Positions 10,265 to 19,602 of a DNA stretch of 56,862 bases are shown here, piece by piece. This DNA is from UBA1672 sp050633325 (GTDB lineage Bacteria; Pseudomonadota; Alphaproteobacteria; Micavibrionales; Micavibrionaceae). The DNA lies in the NCBI GenBank assembly GCA_050633325.1, contig JBOEGH010000019.1, positions 1 to 56,862 of the forward strand, read 5' to 3'. The position numbers and the translations under genes are program-made. A model generated the notes under the pieces. It ran no database searches, was not told where the DNA came from, and worked only from the letters and a program-made list of their open reading frames with translations. Within the stretch, counting starts at the first letter, position 1. The number at the start of each line of letters is the position of its first letter.

Positions 10265-10299
10265 ACTAAACACGGTATATACCGGTCATGTTTAAATTA

Positions 10300-11013
10300 C
10301 TAAAAATCATCATCATCCATCATGTCCGCCAATACTTTACGCATTAACGGTACGGATATGCCGCGCTTTTCCGATAAAGCAATATGATCTGCACGTTCTA
10401 CAACATCACGAGCGGCAGCGAATGATCTTTCCATACGGGGTAATAGATATGTGATCACATCATTACTTAGGCGTAACTGCCGATCGCTAAATAGCTTAAT
10501 CAAAACGGAGGAAAGAAGCATATCATCAGGTGCGTGAATTTGAACACTCGGTGCCGCCCGAAAACGAGACGCAAGATCAGCAATAATAAAATCTGCCTGT
10601 GTAGGAGACATGCGCATAGTAACCATCATTGTAAGCTGGTTCTCTTTTAACATGTTATATAAGTGAAACAGTGTAGTCTCTGCCACACGATCACCTAGCC
10701 ATGGATCAAGCGCATCTATTACAAAACTGTCACCCATAGAAATCAGCTCATCCGCACTATGCGTAGTTAACATTTCAGGCTTTATGATGCAGGCATCTGC
10801 CTTTTCCTGCCATACTGCGGCCAAATGGCTTTTACCGCTTGCTGCAGGGCCTTGTAATATGAATACCGGTGCGGGCCAATCAGGCCATCTATCAATCCAG
10901 CCAACAGCATCGCTATTACTGTGGCCTATATGAAAATCAGAACGTTGAAACGCGTGACGAAACCCAAGATCCAATGGCAGTTGCTGCGCTTTATTAGAGT
11001 TACTTAGTGACAT
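10300..11013 (-). CDS. hdaA: DnaA regulatory inactivator Hda-type protein
   Basis: A 237-residue DnaA-like ATPase lacking DnaA's DNA-binding domain. The N-terminus carries a beta-clamp binding motif QLPLDL (residues 11-16), used by Hda proteins to dock on the replicative sliding clamp and promote hydrolysis of DnaA-bound ATP. A Walker A-like loop GPAASGKS lies at residues 55-62, and the acidic Walker B region FVIDALD follows about residue 96. The location downstream of the AI-2E permease and DUF2066 genes, opposite purMN, is a classic alphaproteobacterial arrangement. Only 5 bp separate it from the permease gene, so it is co-transcribed. Start ATG 11013 has no ambiguity. Confidence 0.88.
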   Translation of the reverse strand: MSLSNSNKAQQLPLDLGFRHAFQRSDFHIGHSNSDAVGWIDRWPDWPAPVFILQGPAASGKSHLAAVWQEKADACIIKPEMLTTHSADELISMGDSFVIDALDPWLGDRVAETTLFHLYNMLKENQLTMMVTMRMSPTQADFIIADLASRFRAAPSVQIHAPDDMLLSSVLIKLFSDRQLRLSNDVITYLLPRMERSFAAARDVVERADHIALSEKRGISVPLMRKVLADMMDDDDF

Positions 11014-11018
11014 ATATT

Positions 11019-12185
11019 CTACGCTTTAGATGTTTTAGACTTGGTTGATTTAGAAGATTTTTTTACTGATGGCTTTTTCTTAGTAACCTTAGCCTTCTTA
11101 ACAGGCTTTTCCACTTCAGTATCCAGATAATATGCACTAACTTTATATTTTTCTATAGCAAAAGCGAGCAACACACCAATTATAGCGGCAATAGGAACAG
11201 CCAAGAACATACCCAAGATACCAAGAAGACTACCACCAGCCAACAATGCGAAGAACACCCACAGTGGATGTATGCCAACGCTGTCACCTACCAGTTTAGG
11301 GGTTAGAAAATTACCCTCTACCAATTGGCCACCTATAAATATACCACCTATCAGTCCAACAAAGGCCAAATCCCCGCTTTGAAACCATGCTACTGCGACA
11401 CTGACTATAAGACCTACGGCCGAACCAACCATAGGAATCACGGATAATAACCCTGACATCAGACCAATCAAAAACCCATACTTTAACCCTGCCAAAGACA
11501 GCATAACCGCATATGAAACGCCCAAGAAAACTGCGACAGTAATCTGCCCCCTTACAAAACCAGACAGCTTCATGTCTATTTGTTTTAATAATCCTACGAT
11601 CACTTCTTCGGAATGCCTTGGCATCAGGTCATGCACCCACTTAGTTACTTTGGGCCATTCTTTCATCATGAAATACGCAACAATTGGCATGAATATCGCC
11701 ACAGAAAGCATATCCATAACTGCCTGACCACCAGAAGCAATTTTATGCACTATATAATTTGCAGCACTAGCCGCCGATCCTGCATTTTTCTTTAATAATA
11801 CTTCCAGACTTTCACCACTAGCACCGCCTACATACTGGTCTATTTTTGCGGTTACAGGGCTCATCGCAGCCCAGAATTTCTCTATATATTGTGGTAGATC
11901 ATCGGAAAACTGTGACAATTCACGATATAAAATAGGTGACAAAACCCCTACAAAACCGAGTATCAAGATTAAAAAGCCACCCAATATCATCATAGCAGCA
12001 GGGGCGCGTGCAATCCCTATATCGCCTAACTTATTAACCGTAGGGTTTAATAAATATGCCACAGCTATGCCTAAGACAAATGGAAGTAACACCGTCTTAA
12101 ACAAAAACACACTTAATAAGAATAATGTACATGCACAAACCCAGAATATCGCATGTGTAGACGGTTTTAGCGGTTTAACACTCAT
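11019..12185 (-). CDS. AI-2E family (PerM-like) membrane transporter
   Basis: A 388-residue inner-membrane protein with the layout of the AI-2E/PerM exporter family: two N-terminal helices (IFWVCACTLFLLSVFLF), a helix pair near residue 60-85, a central soluble segment (about 90-150), and a cluster of C-terminal helices with the family-typical motif region around EGNFLTPKLVGDSVGIHPL. The last 35 residues are a Lys/Ser-rich, disordered tail (KKPSVKKSSKSTKSKTSKA), which is an extension relative to the usual roughly 350-residue family members. It is the middle gene of the DUF2066-permease-hdaA group. The true substrate of this family branch is not established. Confidence 0.85.
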   Translation of the reverse strand: MSVKPLKPSTHAIFWVCACTLFLLSVFLFKTVLLPFVLGIAVAYLLNPTVNKLGDIGIARAPAAMMILGGFLILILGFVGVLSPILYRELSQFSDDLPQYIEKFWAAMSPVTAKIDQYVGGASGESLEVLLKKNAGSAASAANYIVHKIASGGQAVMDMLSVAIFMPIVAYFMMKEWPKVTKWVHDLMPRHSEEVIVGLLKQIDMKLSGFVRGQITVAVFLGVSYAVMLSLAGLKYGFLIGLMSGLLSVIPMVGSAVGLIVSVAVAWFQSGDLAFVGLIGGIFIGGQLVEGNFLTPKLVGDSVGIHPLWVFFALLAGGSLLGILGMFLAVPIAAIIGVLLAFAIEKYKVSAYYLDTEVEKPVKKAKVTKKKPSVKKSSKSTKSKTSKA

Positions 12186-12210
12186 ATAAAACTACCTCAA
12201 TTTATTAAAA

Positions 12211-13482
12211 TTAAAACGTATGAACGGAATTACCGTCGTTATCAACTGCCGGATTATCGTTACCACGATAAACATTATGTGACTTAACCTTAGGAGAATT
12301 ACGATATGATAAATCATAAATCAATTCAGGTGCATTACGTTGGATATCAGTGAATTTATGAATTGATCCATTTGTATAACCCTGACCAATAGATATCCCC
12401 GAACGTTTCAATGAATCGCGCAGCCTTTTAATATCCCCCATAAACTCAAAAGACAAACGTGCTTCTGTTTTCTTCATGGATAACACTGACATATTGCTTA
12501 ATCTAGGGGTACCGGTAAGAGCTTTTTGTACAAAGGCCCATTGCTTTATGTTTGCAAGTGGGACACGAACATGAAATGTCTTACTTTGTGATGCATTAGA
12601 CAAAGTCTTACGTTTCCAGTCCTTTTGTAACGCTTCATATGCATTCAAAACACCACGATCATAAATATTTTTAACCGTTTCACTGCCATTAGATTCAAGG
12701 AAGATATCCTTTACATGCTCTGCCTTTGATCTATCGGTTCTATAAATACTAATTCTTAGACGCCCTTTGGCAATATCTGAATAATGATTTACATCAGATA
12801 ATATTTTATCGGGAACGGCAATCATAATTGTTGCCTCACTAGCATCATAACGCCCTAGCATATTATCCAATTTACTTCGTTCGTAACTAAGTGCCTGATC
12901 TTCATCTATATCTGCAATATCCATTAGATCGCCAATAGGAACTTCTACAGGAACAAGCCCGGATGACAACTTTGCCCTACTCCATGCACGCATCCACAAA
13001 TTATCCTCAGACCAGATCATGTTACGACCGTTTCGTTGGAAGACCGGTAAAACCAGCAAAGTGTTGCTGCCTACATTTGTAAAAGTAACACCGGATACCG
13101 AGAAAAATTTACTAACCGCTGCTTCACGAAAACGAAATGTATAAGTACCTACATAACGAACTGCTGATAACTGCTCTTCCGTTACTTCGTAATCCTTAAC
13201 AAGAGAGGCAATAGTTAAAGCATTAGGTGTTGATACAGATTCCGCTTGTGCCTTGGCCACCATTCTTTGCGCAAGGATTCTAAACGCTTTGTTTTGCGCT
13301 TCATCAAATGCTTTATTTTGCGCAGTAACTGAATTACCGGCCGTTACATCAACCTTAACCCCCTCTACAACAAACAAGGAATCGTAAGCTTTTGCCTGTC
13401 CGATATTTGACAAAAATAAAAATATAAAACTAACGGTAAATATTATAAGCTTGCAGTTAGTATCCTGATAAGGTATTCCCAT
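12211..13482 (-). CDS. DUF2066 domain-containing exported protein
   Basis: A 423-residue protein with an N-terminal signal peptide (hydrophobic core IIFTVSFIFLFLS, probable cleavage after IGQAKA). The following stretch (VVEGVKVDVTAGNSVTAQNKAFDEAQNKAF) is the hallmark of DUF2066, found upstream of the PerM-like permease and hda in many Proteobacteria. No catalytic motif is known for this family. The C-terminus is Asn/Asp-rich and looks disordered. The gene is divergent from purM with only 63 bp between start codons, so both promoters must lie within or overlap the genes' 5' ends. An AGAGG lies four bases before ATG 13482. Confidence 0.82.
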   Translation of the reverse strand: MGIPYQDTNCKLIIFTVSFIFLFLSNIGQAKAYDSLFVVEGVKVDVTAGNSVTAQNKAFDEAQNKAFRILAQRMVAKAQAESVSTPNALTIASLVKDYEVTEEQLSAVRYVGTYTFRFREAAVSKFFSVSGVTFTNVGSNTLLVLPVFQRNGRNMIWSEDNLWMRAWSRAKLSSGLVPVEVPIGDLMDIADIDEDQALSYERSKLDNMLGRYDASEATIMIAVPDKILSDVNHYSDIAKGRLRISIYRTDRSKAEHVKDIFLESNGSETVKNIYDRGVLNAYEALQKDWKRKTLSNASQSKTFHVRVPLANIKQWAFVQKALTGTPRLSNMSVLSMKKTEARLSFEFMGDIKRLRDSLKRSGISIGQGYTNGSIHKFTDIQRNAPELIYDLSYRNSPKVKSHNVYRGNDNPAVDNDGNSVHTF

Positions 13483-13545
13483 GATGCCTCTGAATATATG
13501 ATAAGTGAATAACTAGTTTTATAACGACATGAGCATAAGAGCAAC

Positions 13546-14688
13546 ATGAAAGAAAAAATACAGACAAGTGCGTATAAGGAAGCTGGCGTAGATATAGATG
13601 CAGCAGCCGATTTAGTGGAGCAAATAAAACCTTCTATCAAGAACACTATGCGTGAAGGCGTAATGAGTGGGCTTGGCGGTTTTGGCGCTCTGTTCGACCC
13701 AAAAGCCGCAGGGTATGACGACCCGATATTAGTATCATCGACTGATGGTGTTGGTACAAAAATAAAGATATCTATCGATTCTGATACGCATGACACAATT
13801 GGAATTGACGCAGTTGCTATGTGCGTTAACGACCTTGTTGTACAAGGGGCAGAGCCCTTATTTTTCCTAGACTACTTTGCCACAGGAAAACTAGAAAACA
13901 CTGTTGCTAAATCTGTTATTGAAGGTGTGGCAAAAGGGTGTGAAATATCAGGATGTGCGCTGATTGGTGGTGAAACCGCGGAAATGCCAGGTCTATATGC
14001 TGACGGCGATTATGATCTTGCAGGCTTTACAGTTGGTGCGGTTAATCGTGATTCCCTTATAACAGGAGAGTCAATTGAAGAAGGTCACGTTATACTTGGG
14101 CTAGCATCAAATGGTATACATTCAAACGGGTATTCATTAGTGCGCAAAATAATAAAAGATTCAGATGAATTCAATTATGATAGCCCTGCCCCCTTTGACA
14201 TGACTATTACCGTACAAGAAAAAGATATTACAAAGCAGACTACAAAGAAGGCCAATACACTTAACGATGCTTTACTTTCCCCAACCAGAATATATGTAAA
14301 ATCGTTATTAAAAGCACTAAATATAAAAAGCGATGATAACACACCTGCTATCAAGGGTATGGCGCATATTACCGGCGGTGGTTTGACCGAGAATATCCCA
14401 CGTGTTTTACCCGATGGATATGCCGCGCATATCGATGTAGAAACATGGAAGTTACCTAACATTTTCAAATGGTTGAAAAAATTAGGGAACTTGGAAAGCT
14501 CTGACCTTGCAAGAACATTGAACTGTGGTATCGGTATGGTCGTTATATGTGATCCAAAACACGTAGATGATATTGAAAATTCTCTAATCAGTACAGGCGA
14601 GAACGTATATAGAATTGGTGAAATCAAGAAACAAAAACAATCTGATATCAGCATAGTTCTAAACAATCTCAGTGCGTCATGGGGATAA
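13546..14688 (+). CDS. purM: Phosphoribosylformylglycinamidine cyclo-ligase
   Basis: AIR synthetase, the fifth step of de novo purine synthesis (FGAM plus ATP to AIR), cytoplasmic. Recognisable family segments: YKEAGVDIDA at the N-terminus, the glycine-rich FGALFDPKAAGYDDP, STDGVGTKIKI, the metal/ATP-binding IGIDAVAMCVNDLVVQGAEPL and LIGGETAEMPGLY. At 380 residues it is about 30 longer than usual; the extra material sits around residues 220-240 (a Thr/Lys-rich segment before ALLSPTRIYVKSLL), so it is an internal insertion rather than a wrong start. The stop overlaps the purN start by 10 bp, implying coupled translation. Confidence 0.95.
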   Translation: MKEKIQTSAYKEAGVDIDAAADLVEQIKPSIKNTMREGVMSGLGGFGALFDPKAAGYDDPILVSSTDGVGTKIKISIDSDTHDTIGIDAVAMCVNDLVVQGAEPLFFLDYFATGKLENTVAKSVIEGVAKGCEISGCALIGGETAEMPGLYADGDYDLAGFTVGAVNRDSLITGESIEEGHVILGLASNGIHSNGYSLVRKIIKDSDEFNYDSPAPFDMTITVQEKDITKQTTKKANTLNDALLSPTRIYVKSLLKALNIKSDDNTPAIKGMAHITGGGLTENIPRVLPDGYAAHIDVETWKLPNIFKWLKKLGNLESSDLARTLNCGIGMVVICDPKHVDDIENSLISTGENVYRIGEIKKQKQSDISIVLNNLSASWG

Positions 14689-15266
14689 ACAAACTGAATA
14701 TCGCCGTATTCATTTCCGGCAAGGGCAGCAACATGCTTTCAATAATGGAAGCATGCAAAAGTGACGACTTTCCTGCCCAGATATCTGTAGTGTTCTCTAA
14801 CAGACCCGAAGCCGGGGGAATAAAGATAGCCGATGATGCAGGAATAAAAACAGAGATCGTTGATCATAAAATATACGCAGACCGTGAGGATTTCGAAGAA
14901 GAGATCCAAGATCGCCTTGAAAACCATGATGTGGATTTAATCGTGCTTGCGGGCTTCATGCGTATTTTAACATCAAGCTTTGTAGAAAAGTGGCCTGATC
15001 AAATCATTAATATCCACCCATCATTATTGCCCGATTATAAAGGCTTAAAAACACATGAGCGTGCAATAAATGATGGGAAGTCAGAATCAGGATGCACAAT
15101 ACACTTCGTTAGCCCGGAGCTAGATAGCGGCCCAATTATTTTACAAAAGCGCGTGCCGATACTTGAAAATGATACGCCTGATGCCCTTGCTGCACGAGTA
15201 TTAGAACAAGAACACAAAGCCTACCCAGAGGCTATAAAAATAATTGCTTCATCACTAATAAAATAG
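14679..15266 (+). CDS. purN: Phosphoribosylglycinamide formyltransferase
   Basis: GAR transformylase, the third step of de novo purine synthesis, using 10-formyltetrahydrofolate. The 195 residues show the Rossmann start NIAVFISGKGSN, the LAGFMRIL segment, the catalytic NIHPSLLPDYKGL (Asn and His of the active site) and the C-terminal CTIHFV...LDSGPIILQ with the catalytic Asp. Length is normal for the family. It overlaps purM by 10 bp in another frame and is the second gene of the purMN operon. Confidence 0.95.
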   Translation: MGINKLNIAVFISGKGSNMLSIMEACKSDDFPAQISVVFSNRPEAGGIKIADDAGIKTEIVDHKIYADREDFEEEIQDRLENHDVDLIVLAGFMRILTSSFVEKWPDQIINIHPSLLPDYKGLKTHERAINDGKSESGCTIHFVSPELDSGPIILQKRVPILENDTPDALAARVLEQEHKAYPEAIKIIASSLIK

Positions 15267-15326
15267 ATATAGATTACTATTAAAAATTTACGTACAATAG
15301 TCTTTGATATTAATGCATGTTTAAGA

Positions 15327-15491
15327 ATGGATATTTATAAAATGGCCAGCAACAAAGCAGTAAAGGTTGACCCCAAAGATTTGCGGAATGCCGAAAAAAT
15401 GTGGCACAATTTCACCGTTTTAGGGAAGTACTCTATTCTTGGCACTTGCCTGCTTTTGGTTCTATTGGCACTAGCATTTGTACAGTTTTAA
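15327..15491 (+). CDS. aa3-type cytochrome c oxidase subunit IV
   Basis: A 54-residue ORF (49 residues if the second ATG at 15342 is used). A short soluble head (KVDPKDLRNAEKMWHNF) is followed by one membrane helix (YSILGTCLLLVLLALAFVQF). This matches the tiny alphaproteobacterial subunit IV of aa3-type cytochrome c oxidase (COX4_pro_2 family), a single-helix accessory subunit with no known catalytic part, typically of about 45-55 residues. It stands alone between purN and the sensor kinase; the core oxidase genes are not in this window. No strong ribosome binding site decides between the two starts. Family assignment is by pattern only. Confidence 0.7.
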   Translation: MDIYKMASNKAVKVDPKDLRNAEKMWHNFTVLGKYSILGTCLLLVLLALAFVQF

Positions 15492-15610
15492 TATATCTAA
15501 ATTATATATCTGATGTTTATAATAAATATTTAACTATTTGCCGTCATAATCCTGCATTAGTGGATCGTCCGTAATCCACATTCTAACAGGAAAGAATTCC
15601 GGCCAAGTTC

Positions 15611-18600
15611 ATGTTGACAATACGAAGCCTAATAAAGAAAACAATTCACACTCACAAAGCTCTTACCTTTGTGGTGACTATGATATTTGCATTTTTGGTA
15701 ACTATTAACAACAACACAGCACTGGCCCAGAACCAAAGTGTTGTGATTTTAGATGAAAAAACGCAGTCATTTCCGATATCATCATATACATACATAACTA
15801 AAAATTCAGAAGAGAACATTACAGCAGAAATCTTAGTTGAACGTCATAGAAACAACTTACGAGGAGAGCGCAAAGATACAGATGTTATTAATTTAGGAAC
15901 GACATCAGGCTCATCATGGGGAATTTTCCGCGTTCACAACAAGTCAAATGATGAAAACTGGGTGTTACACTTTGGAAATGCTCTAAACGGACGTATCGGG
16001 ATGGTAAAAACAATTCGTCTAACAAACCATCCGGCAACTAAAACACCAAACACCAAAATCGATGAATACACCGCAGAATCTTTCATAGGGAACATTCTAC
16101 CAATAAAAATACCGGCAGAGTCTAAATCCTCTTTTGTATTCTATATAGAAACAGATTCAGGAATGCCTCTAGTTATTTCACCAAAGATAATTAAACAAAA
16201 TGAATATCTAAAAAATATGCAGCATACCAATATAACCAACATAGTTATGTTCATATTCTTTATATCAATCATCGCATTTTTTGTTACATCTTACTATATA
16301 GGTAAGAACAACTCTTCGATTGCTTTAGCATCACATTACCTAATGATGTCAGTATTATTTCTATGTGTAGATAACAACTTTATATCTCAGGGAATAAATA
16401 ACGGAACGATACTTTTAATTCTATACATATCAAGCCTTATACCCTTAATGTTTGCATCCAAGTTTTTTAATAAAATGTCTTATGACAAAAAACCGATGGA
16501 GAATATGGCGCTGATTGTTTTGTCCATATTCCTCATAGCCATAGCATCATTATACCTACTAATTATGGGGGCAAGCCATACTGGTATAATTGCCCTAACC
16601 GGAACTATATGCGTTACATTCATATCACTTATAATAATCACAGCACTTACAAGTGGCAAAGCCCCCACTACCACATCTTTATTCTGCTTAGGGATTAGCG
16701 GAACTCCCCTAGCTATTTTAATAACTAATCTAGCAATAATAGATATTTTACCGATATCATCACTCACGATTAATATGTTTTGGTTTTTACAAATACCAGC
16801 ATCTTTGTGCTTTGTGTCATCATACTTAATTTCAAATAACCACAGGAAAACAAGAAAAAAGCAAGAAGACCTCCACAAAAAACACGAACAGCAGTCCCTA
16901 GCACAACTACAAAAATCAAAAGACTCCGCTGATCAGGCGCGTCTATTGCGTGTTATTGAACGCGAAAGAGAGCTGATGGCAGAATTACGTGAAAGAGAAG
17001 TCAGCAGAACCGAGGAGATGCGTAAATCAAAAGAAATGGCAGATAAAGCCAATAACGCTAAATCAGCATTTCTTGCAGTAGTTAGTCATGAAATCAGAAC
17101 GCCAATGAACGGTATATTAGGTATGGTTCAATTATTACAAAACACTAGCCTGACCAAAAGCCAAAACGAATATCTGGGAATAATGCAAAAATCCGGTGAC
17201 AGTATGATGGCTTTACTGAACGATATTCTAGATTTTGAGAAAATTGAACATGGTAATATGGAACTGGAGAACATTGAATTTAATCTTCACCAACTGGCCC
17301 ATGATGTAATTATACTTATGTCCGGGCATGCTGCTAAAAATAATATAGAACTAAAGACAGAAATATCCGAAAACGTACCCGTTAATGTTATTGGAGACCC
17401 TACTCGCCTAAGGCAAGTATTACTAAATTTGGTGAATAACGGCCTTAAGTTCACCGAAAAAGGATATGTTAAGATTGAACTTAGCGTCCCAAAAAACAGT
17501 GGCGATAACATCGTTAACTTTGCAATTAAAGATACAGGGATAGGAATATCTAAAGAAGCACAAATAAAACTATTCACGCCTTTTAAACAAGCAGAGACAA
17601 GCACATCACGTAAATATGGTGGTACAGGTTTAGGTCTAGCAATTTCAAGCAAACTAATAGAAGCAATGGGCGGAAAAATATCTGTAAATAGCGAAACAGG
17701 CGCAGGAAGCACCTTCTCATTTTCAATCGAGATGGAGGCACAAAATAACAGCATGCATTCCCCTGACGCCAATGAATGTAAGGCTAATGACAAAAAAGCA
17801 AGACCTATGAACATTTTGATAGTTGAAGACAATGAAATGAATAGAAAGGTTCTAAGTGGCCTACTATCATGTGAAGGGCATATTCTGCACATGGCGCAAA
17901 ATGGGATGGAGGCACTTGACCAGTGTAAAACAGAACAATTCGACCTAATATTAATGGATATTCAAATGGATGGTCTATCAGGGCTGGAAACAACTGCAAA
18001 AATTAGAAATAATAGCGATAAGAATATCGCATCAACACCAATCATTGCCCTAACTGGTAATGTAATGCTTGAAGATATAGAAACATTCTTTGCAGCTCAT
18101 ATGAACGGATTTATTGCAAAGCCTGTTGATTCCAGAAAGCTAAATGACGTGATTTACAATGCATCAATTGGAAAATTTGAAAATGATTTACCTGATGACT
18201 TCTTTGACAACACAGAAGAAGTAAAACAAATAGACATAAAAAATATTGATCATGAATTAGAATTTGATAACAGGGATGACTTTGAAGAAGCAGAAACACA
18301 GTTTAATTCAACAGAAGAGAAGGATCCAATTTTAAGCCAAACGGTTAACCTGACTTTAGACCGAGAAAATAATTATGTGCCAAAAGATCCCGTTGCAAAT
18401 ACTCCGCAGGTTCACAAAATCAAGACAAAGACTCAAAGTGACAGAAAAACTGACAATGAGATGACAGAAATTCAAAAATATTTAATGGATCAGAAGGCTA
18501 ACACAAAAAATAATGAAGCAGAAAACACCAAAGACATATCTGCTATCACCCCTGTTCAAGAAGAAAATACACAAAACCTTGTTAACGAAAAACAAAATGA

Positions 18601-18976
18601 TGATGTTGAAGTGATAAAAAAAGAAGAGTTAGACGAGATACTAGACATAGAAATGATTCAAAGCTTGATGGACACATTAGGGAAAGAACAATTTTCAAAT
18701 CTGTTAAAAGGGTTTTTAGACAAAGCAGATGAAATAATGGAAAACATAAATGCGGTAATAATCGAAGGAAACATACCATCCCTAGGGGCAAGAGCACATG
18801 AATTAAAAGGTATGTCCGGTAATTTTGGTATGAAAAAAATAAGTGCCATCGCAGGGGAAATAGAAAAAACTGCTAAAATGTCGCAAAAGGAAGACTCGCT
18901 AGATCATGCAAGAAAACTAAACGCCGCAAATGAGCAAACAAAAGCGGCGTTTCAAGAATGGCAAAAAAGCCTATAG
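15611..18976 (+). CDS. Hybrid sensor histidine kinase with 7TM sensor, receiver and HPt domains
   Basis: A 1121-residue phosphorelay protein. Signal peptide at residues 1-39 (cleavage near TALAQ), a periplasmic beta-rich domain (about 40-195) and seven hydrophobic helices (about 205-405) give a 7TMR-DISM-like sensor. A coiled coil (about 410-470) leads to the dimerisation/phosphoacceptor domain with His494 in VVSHEIRTPMNGILG, an HATPase domain (N-box LRQVLLNLVNNGLKFT, G-boxes DTGIGIS and YGGTGLGLAIS), a receiver with phosphoacceptor Asp783 in LILMDIQMDG, a roughly 170-residue acidic linker, and a C-terminal HPt domain with His1063 in ARAHELKGMSGNFG. All relay residues are present, so a full His-Asp-His relay to an unknown regulator is expected. 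A small inverted repeat (GTGGAT/ATCCAC, 15560-15579) lies in the leader. Confidence 0.92.
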   Translation: MLTIRSLIKKTIHTHKALTFVVTMIFAFLVTINNNTALAQNQSVVILDEKTQSFPISSYTYITKNSEENITAEILVERHRNNLRGERKDTDVINLGTTSGSSWGIFRVHNKSNDENWVLHFGNALNGRIGMVKTIRLTNHPATKTPNTKIDEYTAESFIGNILPIKIPAESKSSFVFYIETDSGMPLVISPKIIKQNEYLKNMQHTNITNIVMFIFFISIIAFFVTSYYIGKNNSSIALASHYLMMSVLFLCVDNNFISQGINNGTILLILYISSLIPLMFASKFFNKMSYDKKPMENMALIVLSIFLIAIASLYLLIMGASHTGIIALTGTICVTFISLIIITALTSGKAPTTTSLFCLGISGTPLAILITNLAIIDILPISSLTINMFWFLQIPASLCFVSSYLISNNHRKTRKKQEDLHKKHEQQSLAQLQKSKDSADQARLLRVIERERELMAELREREVSRTEEMRKSKEMADKANNAKSAFLAVVSHEIRTPMNGILGMVQLLQNTSLTKSQNEYLGIMQKSGDSMMALLNDILDFEKIEHGNMELENIEFNLHQLAHDVIILMSGHAAKNNIELKTEISENVPVNVIGDPTRLRQVLLNLVNNGLKFTEKGYVKIELSVPKNSGDNIVNFAIKDTGIGISKEAQIKLFTPFKQAETSTSRKYGGTGLGLAISSKLIEAMGGKISVNSETGAGSTFSFSIEMEAQNNSMHSPDANECKANDKKARPMNILIVEDNEMNRKVLSGLLSCEGHILHMAQNGMEALDQCKTEQFDLILMDIQMDGLSGLETTAKIRNNSDKNIASTPIIALTGNVMLEDIETFFAAHMNGFIAKPVDSRKLNDVIYNASIGKFENDLPDDFFDNTEEVKQIDIKNIDHELEFDNRDDFEEAETQFNSTEEKDPILSQTVNLTLDRENNYVPKDPVANTPQVHKIKTKTQSDRKTDNEMTEIQKYLMDQKANTKNNEAENTKDISAITPVQEENTQNLVNEKQNDDVEVIKKEELDEILDIEMIQSLMDTLGKEQFSNLLKGFLDKADEIMENINAVIIEGNIPSLGARAHELKGMSGNFGMKKISAIAGEIEKTAKMSQKEDSLDHARKLNAANEQTKAAFQEWQKSL

Positions 18977-18984
18977 AGTTAAAA

Positions 18985-19407
18985 TTACCCTACTATTTCA
19001 TCTGCAGAAAAGAAATATTCGATTTCAATCTTTGCATTTTCCAATGAGTCTGAACCGTGAACCGAATTCTCACCGATATTAAGTGCATATTCCTTGCGGA
19101 TTGTACCTTCAGCGGCATCAGAAGGATTAGTTTCACCCATTACTTCGCGATTTTTCAGAACTGCATTTTCACCTTCTAAAACTTGAACTACCACAGGTTC
19201 TGATGACATGAACTCTGTTAGCTCACCGAAAAATGGACGTTCGCTATGCACTGCATAAAAGCCTTGTGCCTTTTTCAAAGACATGTGTATACGCTTTTGC
19301 GCAACTATGCGAAGGCCTGCTTCTTCCAGCTTTGCATTAATAGCACCTGTTAAATTACGACGCGTTGCATCCGGTTTAATAATTGAAAATGTACGTTCAA
19401 TAGCCAT
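18985..19407 (-). CDS. ndk: Nucleoside diphosphate kinase
   Basis: A 140-residue cytoplasmic kinase that balances nucleoside triphosphate pools with ATP as donor. Visible family marks are the start RTFSIIKPDA, the ribose/phosphate-binding region and the active-site His in GENSVHGSDSLENA. Length is typical (about 140). It converges on the sensor kinase gene with an 8 bp gap, and has its own promoter region in the 195 bp gap shared with the divergent RelA/SpoT-like cassette. Confidence 0.96.
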   Translation of the reverse strand: MAIERTFSIIKPDATRRNLTGAINAKLEEAGLRIVAQKRIHMSLKKAQGFYAVHSERPFFGELTEFMSSEPVVVQVLEGENAVLKNREVMGETNPSDAAEGTIRKEYALNIGENSVHGSDSLENAKIEIEYFFSADEIVG

Positions 19408-19514
19408 GATTTTATCCTTAAATACCCTTAAATATTACTTTGAACATCTATATATGCAGACCATACGATAGATGCAAGCGAGAATATTGAAAAGGCTACC
19501 CAAAAAACAATTTA

Positions 19515-19544
19515 TTGCATTCTATAATCATAAAAAGCTATAAT
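19515..19544 (+). promoter_or_regulatory. Putative promoter of the RelA/SpoT-like cassette
   Basis: TTGCAT (19515-19520) and TATAAT (19539-19544) are separated by 18 bp, about 59 bp upstream of the start codon at 19603. A short inverted repeat GTTCG-gcata-CGAAC follows at 19562-19576 in the predicted leader. The -10 is perfect, the -35 is moderate; no experimental support. Confidence 0.45.
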
Positions 19545-19602
19545 CGTGCAATAAAAAACGAGTTCGGCATACGAACCTATAATAATGGGGTTATTTAATT
19601 AG

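Noticed and set aside
10273..10284. Perfect 12-bp palindrome CGGTATATACCG between hlyD-like gene and hdaA
   Set aside because: Lies in a convergent gap of 35 bp without T-run; may be a weak bidirectional terminator but not enough to call.
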